Positions 43,230 to 55,762 are shown, counted from the stretch's first letter. The stretch is DNA of 64,000 nucleotides from Diphasiastrum complanatum (GCA_029204225.1 CM055100.1:48880877-48944876); one strand, 5' to 3'. Program-made: numbers and translations. Notes: generated by a model not told the origin, from the letters alone.

Positions 43230-46200
43230 ATGAGATGTTCTCAAATCAAATGAGCTTGTCCAAATTGTGGAGAATGGTCTTAATGATAATTTCTCATGAT
43301 CAAAGGAGGAGGTGAAGACTAGGCACTCATCACTCAAGGCAAAGGAAAAGACAAATGGAAGGCACATTCAAGAAGAAGGAAAAACTCAAGGAGGAAGTGA
43401 TGGAGATTCCTAACATTCATCAAGTGGAAGAAGAATAACAACGCTAGGAATTCAGTCGCCAAAGGTCTCAGCTCCGTCTACTAGTGCGAGCCACTCACAA
43501 TGTCTAACATGTGTTGGTGGCCCTGTCAGTCTATGTATGAATGCAACCTCTTCCAAATTTAATAAACTTGATCTTTGGGGATGGCTATCATTTTGGTTTC
43601 GCCTTCGGGACTGGTCCAAGTGAAAGGAGCATTACTATAAACTTTTTGCGCCGCTGGCGCTTAAGGGTCCACGTCACCAACGTGGGGCCCACCGCTATGC
43701 CATTTGGTCAGTTTGGGGACCAATATGCCTTGGGATTTCATGAGTGTCTTGTCTTTGTCTTTGGTTACCTTTTGGGGATGGATTTTGAGTTTGCTTTCGA
43801 GTTGGTTGAGATTCTTGTTTTCCTAAGTTTGAATGGTAGGCTTGTTGCTTTTTTTAAGTTGGCGTTTCAGTGAGTTCATGTCAGATGAACGTTAGATTTA
43901 AGCGTGTCTTAAAAAACCGCTCAAGTTCCAACGCCCTTTGAGGTGCCGCCAATTCAATATGTGAAAACATGCCTATTAGTTCCATGGGTCAACGCCATGT
44001 GGGTGGGTTCAAAGTTCTTGAGTGCCTATAAGCTCCCTCCCCTCCCTTGGCTAGTGCTTTCTATTAGAAATGGGAATTTAATTTGAGTCTTAGAAATATT
44101 TTATTCATGATAGAGTAGGACAATCCCTTAATTGTGCTGAAGAACAACAATTGATGGGAAATATTTTATTCGTGATAAGAGAAGTACGATCACTTAGTTG
44201 TGCCTGAAGAAAAAAGGTTGCGGTTGCAGCAGCAACATCTATGGTTGCTAAGCGGCACAAGGAAAAGCAGCAGCAGCAATGCTTGCTAAGCAGCTGCATC
44301 TGCTATGGTAGTAGCAGATATGCTTTGCTAAGCAGCAACAGCTCCTACTACGTGCTGTGGGTGTGGGTGTGTGGTGAGTTATGGCTGGCACGACAAGGCA
44401 CGCCATATGGAAGTGCTGTGCTGATCATGCATCTCTGCCTCATGTCTCTTTCTCTACTTTTGACAAACATCTCCCTCCCTTCCTTTTCGTGCCATATAAA
44501 AATCCAAAAGGACGTGAACAAAGGAAGCCTACCTGTCTTTCTTCCATAATTTGGCTTTGAATAAAGGAAATGGCCCACTTCCTAATATCTATGTATGGCA
44601 TGGCAGCTGCTGCCACAATCCCGTGCCATCTTTACGCTTTCGCCGAGGTACTATTGCCTCTAATCACTGCTTGCCTACTGCTGCAGCTACTGCATATCAA
44701 GCTGCTCTTCTTCCGCCACCAATTACTCTCTGCGCAGTCGCAAGTCGCACTCTGAAATAGACACGCAACTGTAGCATAGAGTTGGAGTGACCTTGAAGCT
44801 TTGGAAAAGCACTGTATCTCTCTGGGGATTCCAACTCTTTCAGAGGTCAAACCCCATAAGAGCAATTGCTGAAGAAGCAAGCGCAACTTGATCATTAGCG
44901 ACATGTCGATACATTATTTGTGAGTGATATAGTAATGATAGAGCGATGAGTATATTTTATTCTTAAACGTCCTTGATCCACCTCTTTTTACAGCACGGTA
45001 AAGACCTGATCGCGGGATCATGGGTGCTTTAAATACACGGAACGCACCATTGGTGGGACAGTGCACAGAGATATTCTAGGAAGCAAATGCATTTTAAAAG
45101 CTCCGTGATACACTCAAGTATTCTGGCATAAATGGCATTCATAATTTTCTATTAGCGAAAGTGGAAACTCTCAGAAATCACCTTCTCATTCCGCCACATG
45201 TGAAAAAATCAAAACGATCATGCATAACAGAACCAAAAACAAAAAACAAAAATGATCAAGGAAGGAAACCGTAGTCAAACGTCAATAAAGAAAGACGAAG
45301 TCTCACAGATGTGATGGCAAAAAGCTGTGCACCTGCTGCTGCTACTGCTGCATTGGTAGAAGAATGGTGTACTTTTGCTTATAATTTCCAACATGGGTTC
45401 GTAACACAAAACCCACAAGTCGCCAAAAGACGTGATTCAAGTTTCAACAATATGATTGGGAATTAGTCGGAGGAAGAAAGTCGGTTCTCCGAAGATCGTG
45501 TTGAAGAATATGTGATAAATTACTCCCTCTCATTTTGTTTCTCTTGTTTTTCTTCCACATTCACGAACATGCACCCATGTTCTATTCATTTGTAAAAGAA
45601 AACGCGTGTCCTTGCCTGGCCTAGATTACCTGAATCAGATTATTTCATATCTACTTATTCTCCTCATTATTGACCTTCAAGGTCATCCCATGCTCTAGAG
45701 ATATGTTCATCAATGGATGAGTATGTTTTGCCCCGACTAACATGGATGGTGGGTGAGATTTGTATGGAATCTCCATGAAAGGTGGCACCTCTAAGGCATG
45801 CTATGGTCCTACCAATGCCTCCATGATCGTTAGTCTAGGATTAGCAAGGGGTCTACGACTGCCACTGCATTCATGATGCAAAATACGGTGATCTTTCACA
45901 TGCAACTCAGAGCGCATGAGGCCCCACCGGCCTCATCCAAGGGCGAATGGCCAAGCTGAATCTTCCAACAAGATTCTCTACAACATTATGACAAAAACGG
46001 TAGAAGCAATTATAAGTAGGCAATGTGATAAGAGATTTATCATAAGGAGAAAGGGTATTGGTAGTTCTAGGGCCTATAAATGATGTCCTATTTTGTGTAG
46101 GATCAAAATTTGTACAATCGTATAAACTAACGCTCGTATCAATAAAAAAAAGTTTCTATATCTACAGTCTTCGACTTTTCAGATTTTGTACCGCTAGAAA

Positions 46201-46680
46201 AAGCAGCTTCAGAAGTAGAAGGGCCAGCTTCCGAATTGTCAGAAATATTTAAAAAAAGAAAAAAGATTGAAACTCTACAAAATCTATATTTTTTATTTGA
46301 AACTCTACAAGTCCATATTTTTTTATTGTAAATTGTACAATCATCTACAGACTTGAAATCATTATGTAACTTGGTGAACATTCTGTCAAGCTTAGCTTTA
46401 TAGCTATGCTTGTCGAGTGTCACCAGGTCCTGATAATGAATCATGTCCTTATTCTGAGATTTGAATAAGGGAGTACTGAGCGGAGACTTAAATCTGAGAT
46501 AAATCTTAGAAAATGCTTCCACACCAGGACTCTCAGTAATAGAAGGAAGAATAAAAAGAAAAGGAGAAAAAAGAGGTTTGAAATATTCTATATTATCACT
46601 AATACAAATTCATGAAAAAAAGATAGCAAACTAGAATTGAAATTAGACATTTCAACAAAAAAAATACAGAAAGAAAGATT
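43230..46680. other. Unassigned DNA upstream of the H3-like relic
   Basis: No gene is supported. 44228-44342 holds three copies of a 36-43 bp unit with GCTAAGCAGC. An open frame at 46522-46139 (-) (MEAFSKIYLRFKSPLSTPLF) is polar and without recognisable domains. Confidence 0.35.
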
Positions 46681-46689
46681 TTGAATATT

Positions 46690-47435
46690 GGATTCAGGCG
46701 CAAAATGCAAGTTAAAACGAAACTACAACGCCCTATGCGCTCGAAAAAGATATCAGAAAACCAAGTATCGGATCCGAGCGCAAGTACGAAGAACAAGAAA
46801 AATCGACAAGTAAGGGGCGCTTAAGAGCGATATTAGAGAAGGCAGTATCGGTTTCAGGCGCAAATGTATAAACAGATGCGAAGCAGTGGCAAGTGTGTGC
46901 TTGAAATCGATATCCGGCGTAGAAATCAAAATTTTTTTGTGAAAATTCACGCCGAAAATGAAGAATTTATAAAAGAACTTCACACATGTGAATGAGGTCC
47001 AAAAGAACACGTGCCGTTGCATGATTGGTCGGGAATATTTTGTCGTACAAAGAATGATTGATCTGACATTTGTCACGTGCAAAATGACACATGTCATATT
47101 TTGATTCGTGCAAGTGTCTGACCCCACGTGGCCTCATTATTGCATCGTAATGACATGTACGGCCATACACGTGAACCACTTAAATGAGGCCAGTGTCCGT
47201 TGCTATTTTTTCACATGTGCAAAATCTTTTTTATAAATACTCCCACCAAATTTTCATTTTTCCTCGCAAATTTTTCGTTTTTGACTCCCGATATCAATGT
47301 CAAGCGCGATCTTTGTATGTCCTAGTTATGCCAGCACTCCTCGCACTCGAGACCGATATTGCAATGATATAACTGATATCGCTTTTGAGTGTGAAACTTT
47401 CTTCTTCTTTTTTTCTCTTGCATTCGTGCGCTTGA
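46690..47435. promoter_or_regulatory. GCGC / GATAT motif cluster before the H3-like relic
   Basis: The 750 bp before the ATG carry recurring tatcgg..tccgagcgcaag, aggcgcaaatg and cgatatc/gatatt elements (for example near 46695, 46768, 46828, 46848, 46906, 47288, 47352 and 47368). A TATA-like tttataaatac lies at about 47230. They could be promoter elements or subterminal repeats. Confidence 0.4.
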
Positions 47436-47438
47436 ATG

Positions 47439-48690
47439 ATGGCTAGGACAAAATCCACTGCCCGTGCCATTACCTTTATAGGCCATAGACGTGGCAGAAA
47501 GTAGGTCTGGCTGAGGGAGATAAAAAAAACTCCAAAATCAACTGAAGTGTTGATCCTAGAGCTCCTTTCGGCCGATCTGTTAGGAATATTACCCTGTCAC
47601 TTGAGCTTGATGTTCGGCTTGTCGTGACAGCCATGCAGGCCTTACAGGATGTTGTAGAAGATTTTCTGTCCCAGTTTTTTGAGGATTTCTTTCTTTTGGC
47701 CGTGCATGGTAAGCATGTTATCATCATGCCCAAGGATTTCGTTATTCTCAGAAGACTTCGGGACCGTTATTCAGGTCTGCATGTGGATAATGCTAGCACC
47801 TCTAGAGACCTTCCTCTGGATAGATCAGACTTGCCAACTACCTCAAGGAAGAAAAGGAAGCAAGTTGTTTCTAAGAAAGCCAGATCCCGAAGGCCAGCTG
47901 CTTTCCTTCCTCCTAGAGTTATCCCTGGCAAGAGACCCCACATCTTTCTAAGCTCTAAAACAGATGTTAAAGAAGATGATTCAGACGCAGAATCATCCTC
48001 TCCTCCTCCTATTATTTTTCCAACTCCTCATAAGGTCTCTTCACCGAAAGTGATGATAACCCAAGAGGAGCTTGACAAAATAACTGAAAAATCTGTAAAT
48101 ATCGTGTCTACATCTCTTTCTCTCCTTGCACATAATCTTTTTGTCAAAACTCCATACGATCCTAAGCAGGTTTATTTTGATTCTGACCATTATAACCAAT
48201 AGAGACTTATTTAGGTAATAAAATTGATCTGCTCGACAACTATCTTGATTTTTTTCTTCCAGATTCAAATAGAAGCTATAGATTAAGTCCCAAATTTTGT
48301 ACAGAGTTGAAAGATAAAACTTCACAAATTACAGATATTATTGTAGATGCCGGCGAAAAGTTTTTGCAGTATAGTATTAGTTTGGATTCCCAGGGAGTTG
48401 TTTTTGTTGTTAGCAGGATGTAGATAGTGTTATATATGATAAAAAAGACATAGAAGTCCTTCCCAGTATAGAGGAAGGCAAAATTATAGGAGAGGGGACT
48501 GTTGCCTTAACAGTTTCTAATACTGATATAGAAAATATAGAAAAACTTACTGAATAGGATTTCATTTGTAAAGGTGTATATATTTCCATCCAAAAAAAGA
48601 TATACAATCTTACATGTAAACATCCCGTTTATGGTATTTTTATTGATATCAATATAGATTCTTACAATCAAGTTGTGTCCATAGTATAAT
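47439..48690 (+). pseudogene. Histone H3-like relic with long C-terminal extension
   Basis: The first frame starts MARTKSTARAITFIGHRRGR, a shortened H3 tail, and hits TAG at 47502. The same frame then gives VWLREIKKTPKSTEVLI, the H3 alpha-N and start of alpha-1. One missing base near 47556 shifts to the frame with PRAPFGRSVRNI, LDVRLVVTAMQALQDVVEDF, FEDFFLLAVHGKHVIIMPKD and FVILRRLRDRY, which is the rest of the fold. Unlike H3 it continues for about 140 residues with a basic KKRKQVVSKKARSRR stretch and an acidic Ser-rich segment, then in shifted frames to about 48690. Lys9 is replaced by Ala. Stop and frameshift suggest a pseudogene. Confidence 0.75.
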
Positions 48691-48758
48691 ACTGGATTGC
48701 AATTTTCTAGATTGATAAAAAGACATGATGATTGACATGTATTTGTTGATAGTAAGTC

Positions 48759-49138
48759 TCAGTGTTCTTCCATAAGTTGGATTGTTTCGCCAATATTTCT
48801 GCATTTGATCTCGAGTTCATGTCTTTTACGTACCTGCATAAATCTAATACAAAGTGAGTTACAATTAGTATAGAGATTGTATGAGAAAGTTTTGATATAA
48901 ACTATTCATAAAGAATCGAGTGTTTATAGTTACTTACGAGTTTACCATTGGAAATGAATCTGAAGTCTGAAAGTATATCATATTGTAGGAGCAATAGTTC
49001 CTGTCTGATGTAATTTAGGCTCCAATTCTCTTCCACCTGAACGCATGTCAAAACTGCATCATTGTATATAATTTTTATTTTTTTTCTTTCCGTTTTGAAT
49101 GTCCACAGGCTTCCAAGTCTTGATCGAGTGGCACCCAT
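48759..49138 (-). pseudogene. BAH-like domain gene, copy B: C-terminal exons only
   Basis: The frame 49138-48938 encodes VQVEENWSLNYIRQELL and DILSDFRFISNGKLV, matching the C-terminal ubiquitin-like segment of the gene at 60605-59248 (CSLEDLRHMLG, DFVFTRNGQN). It ends in a splice donor CTC|GTAAGT (intron 48937-48834, 104 bp, acceptor GCAG). The last exon 48833-48759 reads VRKRHELEIKCRNIGETIQL, again matching. Upstream exons are absent; a copia LTR begins at 49297. It faces the H3-like relic tail to tail. Confidence 0.7.
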
Positions 49139-49296
49139 TTACTTTTGTTTTTTTTTTTCATCTTTGATAATGGAAGCATAAGCTCAACATTTGTTTTTCT
49201 ATTTGATAACGAAAGCACAAGGAAGACATTTTAATTCTGCATTCTATTTCTCCATCTGATCTTTTGTCCCAGCCTTCATTCATAAGTTCAGATAAT

Positions 49297-50088
49297 TGTT
49301 GAAATGGAAAAATAATCTATCTTGACTTTAGGCTTGCTACAAGTATTGTACCATGCAAGTATGTTGTTCATAAATGCAAAATGCCAAGTTTGGCCTAGAT
49401 AGAACTCGAGCTACATGGATATGTCATATCTAGATTGATGAGTACAACTTGCATATAGTTTGTAGACATAGAATTAGCCAAATTATGCTTGTAGAAACTC
49501 GTGGCAATTCACATGCATTAATTGTAAGTGATCCATAGTGACATGCAAGGCATGCACAAAGTGTAATGGACACATGCATGATGATTTGTACATTTCTAGT
49601 TAGAACTAGCACACTTGGAAAAAGTTGGTAGAGTTTCATGCATGAGAAGTGACAAATGTCACATAGACTCTAGTTTTCACTTTAGATGTCATTAAATGAT
49701 GGATGGATGTGGTTCTACCTCGAGCTACCTCAAACTCCATAAACATGTGTAGCTCTCCTCATATTTTGTCATGAAGAACCAAAGCTTTGTAGCTATCTCA
49801 TGCCATTTTGGGTCCACACATTTTTTGCTTGTTATCTCTCTATCTTTCTCTCTCTAACTCATGTTCAGGCTAATGCTAATACATTGATATCTTGTACTTT
49901 TGCTCATTATTGATTTATTGCTATCATATTCTGATGCTTAGCATGCTAGATTGTGATTAAGCCATATCTTCTGAACTAGATCTTGTTAATCAATCTAGAA
50001 TCAGGTTACTGTGCTAATCACAAAGCTTAATTAGATCCATCATACTTGTGGACATTCCCCACATGTGTGAATTCTAAAAATTTTGTCA
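49297..50088 (+). repeat. 5' LTR of the truncated copia
   Basis: 792 bp from TGTTGAAATGG to AATTTTGTCA, followed at once by the PBS. Reverse-orientation match to 15138-15648. Confidence 0.85.
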
Positions 50089-50101
50089 TGGTATCAGAGC
50101 C
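50089..50101 (+). other. Primer binding site
   Basis: TGGTATCAGAGCC follows the LTR directly; complementary to initiator Met-tRNA. Confidence 0.92.
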
Positions 50102-50858
50102 AAATTGAGCTTTGCATGCTAACATCTCTGATTGTACAAGAAATTGAGAGCTAATTCAAGCAAAAAAACAATTTTGCTCTTTTTCTCACCTTTCTCTGAA
50201 GTGTATTTGGATCAAATCAGATTGAAACTGAATTTTCAGACCTGAATAGTGGTAGTACGAAATTCTGAAATTCTGCATATGTGAAAATCAAATATTTTCA
50301 GTCCCTTCTAATTCCTTGTTGTAGATCCAAAGATAGTGGTGTTATAGCTTGATAGAAAGCTTATGATCTGTACTTTCCATAGAAATTAAAAGCAAATCAA
50401 TCTGATGTGTCTATCAAGAGTTATAAGCTCCTAAAGAGGATAGGGATAGGTCCAAAATCCGAGTGACAACATTTTGATTTGATTCAACCTTGCTTTGTTC
50501 TGAATCCATTGTTTTGAGCATCCTACACAAGAAACTGAAGATCAAGACTAAGTTTGAAGTAATTGAACACCCTTTGAGCCATCTGAGTGTCAATAGTGTC
50601 TTCTTTTTATGCATTTCACACGTGCCAAAAGTAGGATTCAAACTAGCCAAAGTGTCTCAACCCACTTTGTGTGTCTGATCTAGATAACTTGTCTTGTGGA
50701 ATTTTTGAGATCCATCTCAAATATAGTTGCAAGTGTTTCACATAGGAAGGTAGTACATCCTTGAAAATACCTATAGTGAAAGAGAGCAGCAACTATAAAT
50801 CTGATTGGAACAAGCTCAAACATATTGCAGTCCAATAACTAAGAAGTCTTCATCATAA

Positions 50859-51190
50859 ATGTCACCTCTGGGAGGATATCTTCTAGAAGCAAATGAAAGA
50901 CTAAACGCTTCTATTTACTCAATCTGGAAGTTCAGAATGGAGTCTATTTTGATACTCCAGGATGTTATGGACATTGTGCTTGGTGTTGAGGAGGAGCCTC
51001 AAGCACAGGCTGAAATTCCTAAGTGTAGGAAGAGAGCTAGAAATGGCTCTACATTTCATTAAGATGAGTGTATCTAATGAAATTCTGAGAGAGATAGGAT
51101 CTTGTACTACAGCCAAAGAAGCTTGGGATGCACTTAAGTCCATCTATGAAGCAAAGAATACTTCTAGAATACTCACTCTTAGGAATCAGA
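50859..51190 (+). pseudogene. Copia Gag, N-terminal part
   Basis: Two overlapping frames give MSPLGGYLLEANERLNASIY, WKFRMESILILQDVMDIVLG, ALHFIKMSVSNEILREIGSC and EAWDALKSIYEAKNTSRILT. A frameshift near 51045 joins them. The frame ends at a break after TLRNQ. Confidence 0.82.
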
Positions 51191-51839
51191 AAGGTCAAGA
51201 TTTGTGTAACCATGGGTATTTAGTTATTTAGGCCATCTTAAGTTTGTCTTAAGTTCAGTTGGATCCAATTTTGGTCATGTACTGACTCGTGGGTCCTTAG
51301 GGGTCTAATTTTGTTTAGGGGCCCTATCTTGAATTTTGGGGGTGCCCTACATCTAGTAAGTGGTTAACCTTAGGGTTTGGTGGCATTTGATCCTAATAAA
51401 TCAAGAAGAAATATTTATTTTCTCATGAAGGAGCATGCACATGAAGAAGGAGTGAGCCTCAAAGTCAAGCATCTACATGAAATTTGGAAGGAATCAATTT
51501 TGGAGGTGCTAGGATGGTGCAAAGCTCTCAAGCTCATCAAAGATGTCAACATCAAAGAAGCACTATCATGGATATGGTGATTTCATATCAACATCAAGCT
51601 CATTGGCTGATCTTCACACCTTTTGAACTAGCAAAGACCAATTCAACCCATGGAGTCAAGTTCAAGATCATCACGTTTTCCATCAAGCTAGATCTACCAA
51701 GCTAGATTTTTGAGGAGTTGTTGTTTTCTCTCTCTCTCTCTCAGAGTTGGGCGCCTAGCCTCTTCTCTCTTGTTTTCTGTGGAGATTGATTGATAACTAG
51801 ATCTTGGTTACTTGACTCTTACCTTAGGCTTTTTCTTGT
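51191..51839. other. Unassigned junction region
   Basis: No gene. The stretch gctagatttttgaggagttg (51698-51720) resembles the polypurine-tract context of the copia element at 7010-11972, and (TC)n follows. It may be a 3' copia end without a matching LTR. Confidence 0.35.
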
Positions 51840-52390
51840 TGTACATCTCAAATGGTGTTCTTCCTTCTATAGCAAGATTAGGAAGCCTATTACAAAGAAA
51901 ATCTGCACATGCAACTGCTTCTCCCCAAAATTCTTTAGGTAGAGATGCTTTTAGCCTAATGGCTTTTTCACATTTCACATAATGTTCTTTTTTTTTTTTT
52001 TTTTCAGCAACTCATTTTGTTGAGGAGTATAAGAACAAGAAAATTCTCTCTGTATTCCCTCTTGCTCACAATAGTCTTTAAACTTATTAGAGGTATATTC
52101 ACCTCCACTATCACTTCTCAAAGCTTTTAGCTTGAAAGAAAACTGCTTTTCTACATAAGTTTTGAAAGTAAGGAAGACATCATAAACCACGGCTTTAGAA
52201 GATAGCATATAGATCCAAGAATATCTTGTGTGATCATCTATGAAAGAGACAAAACAATTTGCTCCTCCTTTGCTCTTGGTAGAGGAGGAATGAACATCAG
52301 AGTGCACAAGTTCAAATGGTTGTTGAGTCTTGATGCTGGATCTTGGAAAAGGTCTTTTATGTGATTTTGCCAAAACACAAGCTTCACCAT
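51840..52390 (-). pseudogene. Copia integrase core, left half of a split element
   Basis: The frame 52373-51975 encodes AKSHKRPFPRSSIKTQQPFE, LVHSDVHSSSTKSKGG, DDHTRYSWIYMLSSKAVVY and LRSDSGGEYTSNKFKDYC, then QREFSCSYTPQQNE. A poly-A/T run (51990-52006) breaks it at the third catalytic position. The downstream CADFLCNRLPNL-like part follows to 51840. Its upstream half lies at 61765-61238 beyond the DNA transposon. Confidence 0.82.
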
Positions 52391-52392
52391 TA

Positions 52393-52424
52393 GGGCCCTT
52401 TTTGGACTCAAAAAGGGCCTCTTC
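52393..52424. repeat. Left terminal inverted repeat
   Basis: Perfect match to the reverse complement of 61201-61232. Within it, GGCCCTTTTTG (52394-52404) and CAAAAAGGGCC (52409-52419) form an 11-bp stem with a GACT loop. Confidence 0.92.
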
Positions 52425-52802
52425 CTTGCCTAAACAAGTTTTCTAATCATAATTAATTTAGTGCTAATCAATCCTACGTGGCACCTTTACCTTGGGTTAC
52501 CATAAAAGGTGAGCAAGAGTTAAGGCCTAAATGTAGGTCTCATTTTCATAGACTATTATAGGTTATTTGCATAGACTATAATAGACAACTAATAGGTAAG
52601 TTACAAATTACAACTAGAGTAGGGTTAGTATAGGACGACCTTTCATTGTCCTAACTACAATAGGACCCTTGGGATGGAAACTAGTATATGCCTAATAAAG
52701 CTTATATCATGGTTAGTTCACATTGAACTTTGACACAAGGTTGATTGAGGTGTGTTTCTACTGTTCTACATAGATTCTTTTGGGAAATTCGACATCTTCA
52801 AG

Positions 52803-55494
52803 ATGACAACCAAGTATCACTTACATGTGAAGTTAGAGAAGGATTATGCGACCACCAAAGCTGCATGGGGTGTTAACTTAAATCCGTATGACATGCATTG
52901 TTGGAGATTAGAAGGAAAAAAACATATTGACCTATGGGTAAGAGGTGATTTATACCCTCATAATCCATTGGTAGATGCTCCTCCTAAATTTTCTGATGTA
53001 CATAGTTTGTTAAGGTTCGTTGGGGATGGTCGGAATGGACTGCTTGGCTATTGTCAAGCAATGGATTCTCGAAGAATTCAAGCTGAGACATTGGCAAATA
53101 CGACAAACATTCATATATTGAGTATGAATGACAATTTAAAGTCATTGCATGGAATAAATATGAAATTGGAGCAGGAGATAAATGGTTTGAAAATAGAGCT
53201 TGCCAGTTCTGTCCCAAAAATTGAAGAATTGCAATCTTCAATTTGTATATTTTAGAGGACAATATATGGCTTACAACGAAAGCGTAGAGTCTCAATGGAT
53301 TAGCAAGCAGAAAATGAAAACACTAAGAGACACAAACTAGAAGCTTTGGCACCAGCTGGTGGTGCCAGTAAAAGACGTATGAGGGACACAAAAGAGTTCT
53401 TGAAAAAGACGGTTGGAAAAGATTTTATTGCCGAAAAATATATGAAACATTTTTTGAAGGGTAAAGATTTGATTAAGATTGTGGAAGATGAAACAAGTGA
53501 TTCAATTCGCTTGAGAATTGCAAAAAAGCTAGTTGACAAGTTCAAGCCAAATCCAAATGTTAAAGAGATGGTGTACGCATGTGACCAAGGAGGTGTGAGT
53601 CGCAAGGGGTATAGAGCTTTGAAGAAGTATATGAAATGCTCTGACAAAAATGGGTTAAAATGCCATCAAATAATACCTACTTATAAACTTGTCGAATCCC
53701 CCAAACGATAATGCATTTCGATATTGCTCTCTGAATTAGGAGAGTTTCAACATATTGAGGATTTTTTTATAGTAACCAATAAGAAGAAAGGACCTCCGAC
53801 ATGTTTTCATTATCATCAAGGCAATAATATATTCTTAGATCTGGAAAAGGTCCAAGCGATGATGATCCGACATTACAAAGTTAGAACAAATAGTAAGAAC
53901 ATTTATTGTGAATTTCAGTTTTCAATTGTATGCTTTTCTTCAACTAATATGTTTTAGTAATGAAAATTCTGTTTTACAGATTGCGGAGGTAAAGTTATAT
54001 TTGTTATTAAGTTGGACGAAGCAGAAATTGTAAAAGGGCGTAGACTTGAACGTGTCATAATCACCTTGACGAATCGTGAATTGCAACAGTTTGGCGGAAA
54101 TTATTGTAAAGAATTTAGCGTGCAATCCGAAAATCACATATGGTGGATAGCTGCATTTGAAGTTTTTAAGGAGTCTCACAACGTACTGGAGTGGCTATTT
54201 GAAAAATGCAATATATCTAAGATAATACATGCACAAAATGAAGGCAAATTGCTCAATGTTGAAGGAGAAAGCTTTGCTGTAGAATGGCACCTAGCTGTTG
54301 ATTTGAAGACTTTGAAATGCATGTACGGTTGTGGTCTCGGTGCAAATGCAAAGAATTTTTGTATATATTGTATGTTTGAATCTGGGCGGAACAAAAGTAT
54401 TTTGAATTGCAACCAACGTCTTCCACCAAATAGGCACAATCTAGACAAAGCTTGGAGTCCTGTGTTGAACATTCCTCTCAAAAGAGTCCATTTTTGCACA
54501 ATGCTTGGTGAATTACGAATACTGGACAAATTATTATTTTTGCATTGTTGTTACGCATGGAACATGTAGTCCAAATCAAGAGCAGATGTTAGCATTAGAA
54601 ATCTAGAGATAATTTTATCCGATATGGGATTGCACGGTGGCCACGTGAGTCTTACCAAAGATGTTGAGATGAGTGGAAAAACGCAAGATGTTCCAGCAAA
54701 AGTTTCAATGGGTGGTGTGAAAGCGAGACACCTATTGTCAAATCATACTGCACGAAAAAGCAGTGTTGAATGGGAGTACTGGAGGAAAATATGTCAATGC
54801 ACAACAAATATTGGCTCAGATCCTCGCATGGCAAGTACACGTGCTAAGGTTTGGCAAGCATTTGATGCCTTGTCACAAACTATCAACAAAAAGATTGTGA
54901 GAGATGAAGATTTGGATAGATACGCAAGAGTAGTCAAAACATTCACTGAATTGATGATCGATGCATGGGGAGAAACACACATAACTCACTATATGGTATG
55001 TGTGCCTCATATTTTTTACTTTCATATTTATGTATTTGTAAAGATTTAAACTAATACAAATTTTCTATGAACAACACATCTTCTATGCTCATGGACCTTG
55101 GTTTATGAAAACCTATGGATCATTAGCTATTTGGAATATGCAAGGCATGGAAAAGAGTCATTACAGGGCAAAGGCTGCGTATTTCAAAAATTCACGGCAT
55201 GGCGGAGGAAAGGGTCTTAGCAATGCACTGGTTGAGATATTCCAATGGTTTTACAGAGGAGTTTTGGGCCGAGGACACTTTCAAAACACAAGAATTGAAG
55301 AGTTGTGTTCAATGATCTCCAATTCAAATTCAGTCAGAAAGACAAGATGGCAATCCTCTAATGCTAGAACAAGGCATCAAGAATGGAGGATGTCTAGAGT
55401 CCGAGTTGGAAAGAGATGGATGCCGAGGACACCAACATCCAATGTTTTGGAAAACAGCGCTAGAGAAACTACGAAAACTGATGAGATGGAATAG
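52803..55494 (+). pseudogene. Candidate transposase, multi-exon, with in-frame stops
   Basis: From ATG 52803 one frame runs on to about 54993, broken by stops at 53253, 53298, 53709 and 54567 and one intron (53893-53979, ATA|GTAAGA ... TTTTACAG) that splices in phase. A second intron probably starts at TATATG|GTATGT (54993). The last part is 55075-55494. The N-terminus has a coiled coil (LKSLHGINMKLEQEINGLKI). Later come KLDEAEIVKGRRLERVIITL, VDLKTLKCMYGCGLGANAKN followed by CIYC, and YGSLAIWNMQGMEKSHYRAK. I infer an RNase-H-fold transposase, with Asp in KLDE and VDLK and Glu in GMEK as possible catalytic acids. The family is not identified. Confidence 0.5.
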
Positions 55495-55762
55495 AAACAA
55501 TTTATGTTGAATTGTAATTCGAATATTCCTTTGTGATAAATATTACTGCCGAATTGGATTGTTGCTATAAATAGAAATTATTTTATTTGGTTTTATAATA
55601 ATATCTATTTTTGGATACACGTCCCTCTATATAAGAGTGGGGGTTTTCATTTTGTTGTCACTTCTTGCTTTGTTGAAATTTGTTTCCTTGTAATTTAGCT
55701 TGTCTTGTTCAATTAGACTACTACTAGTTTGCTGGTCAATTAGTGTTCTTAGTTGCATAACA

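Larger units (their letters stand above)
49297..51190 (+). mobile_element. Truncated Ty1/copia element
   Basis: A 792-bp 5' LTR, a Met-tRNA PBS and the first half of gag are present. The gag frame breaks at LTLRNQ (about 51190) and nothing of protease to RNase H follows. The LTR is of the same family as the fragment at 15138-15648. Confidence 0.82.

Noticed and set aside
43541-43873. 110-residue ORF as a gene
   Set aside because: No domain, no homologous copy in the window, and composition as in surrounding non-coding DNA.
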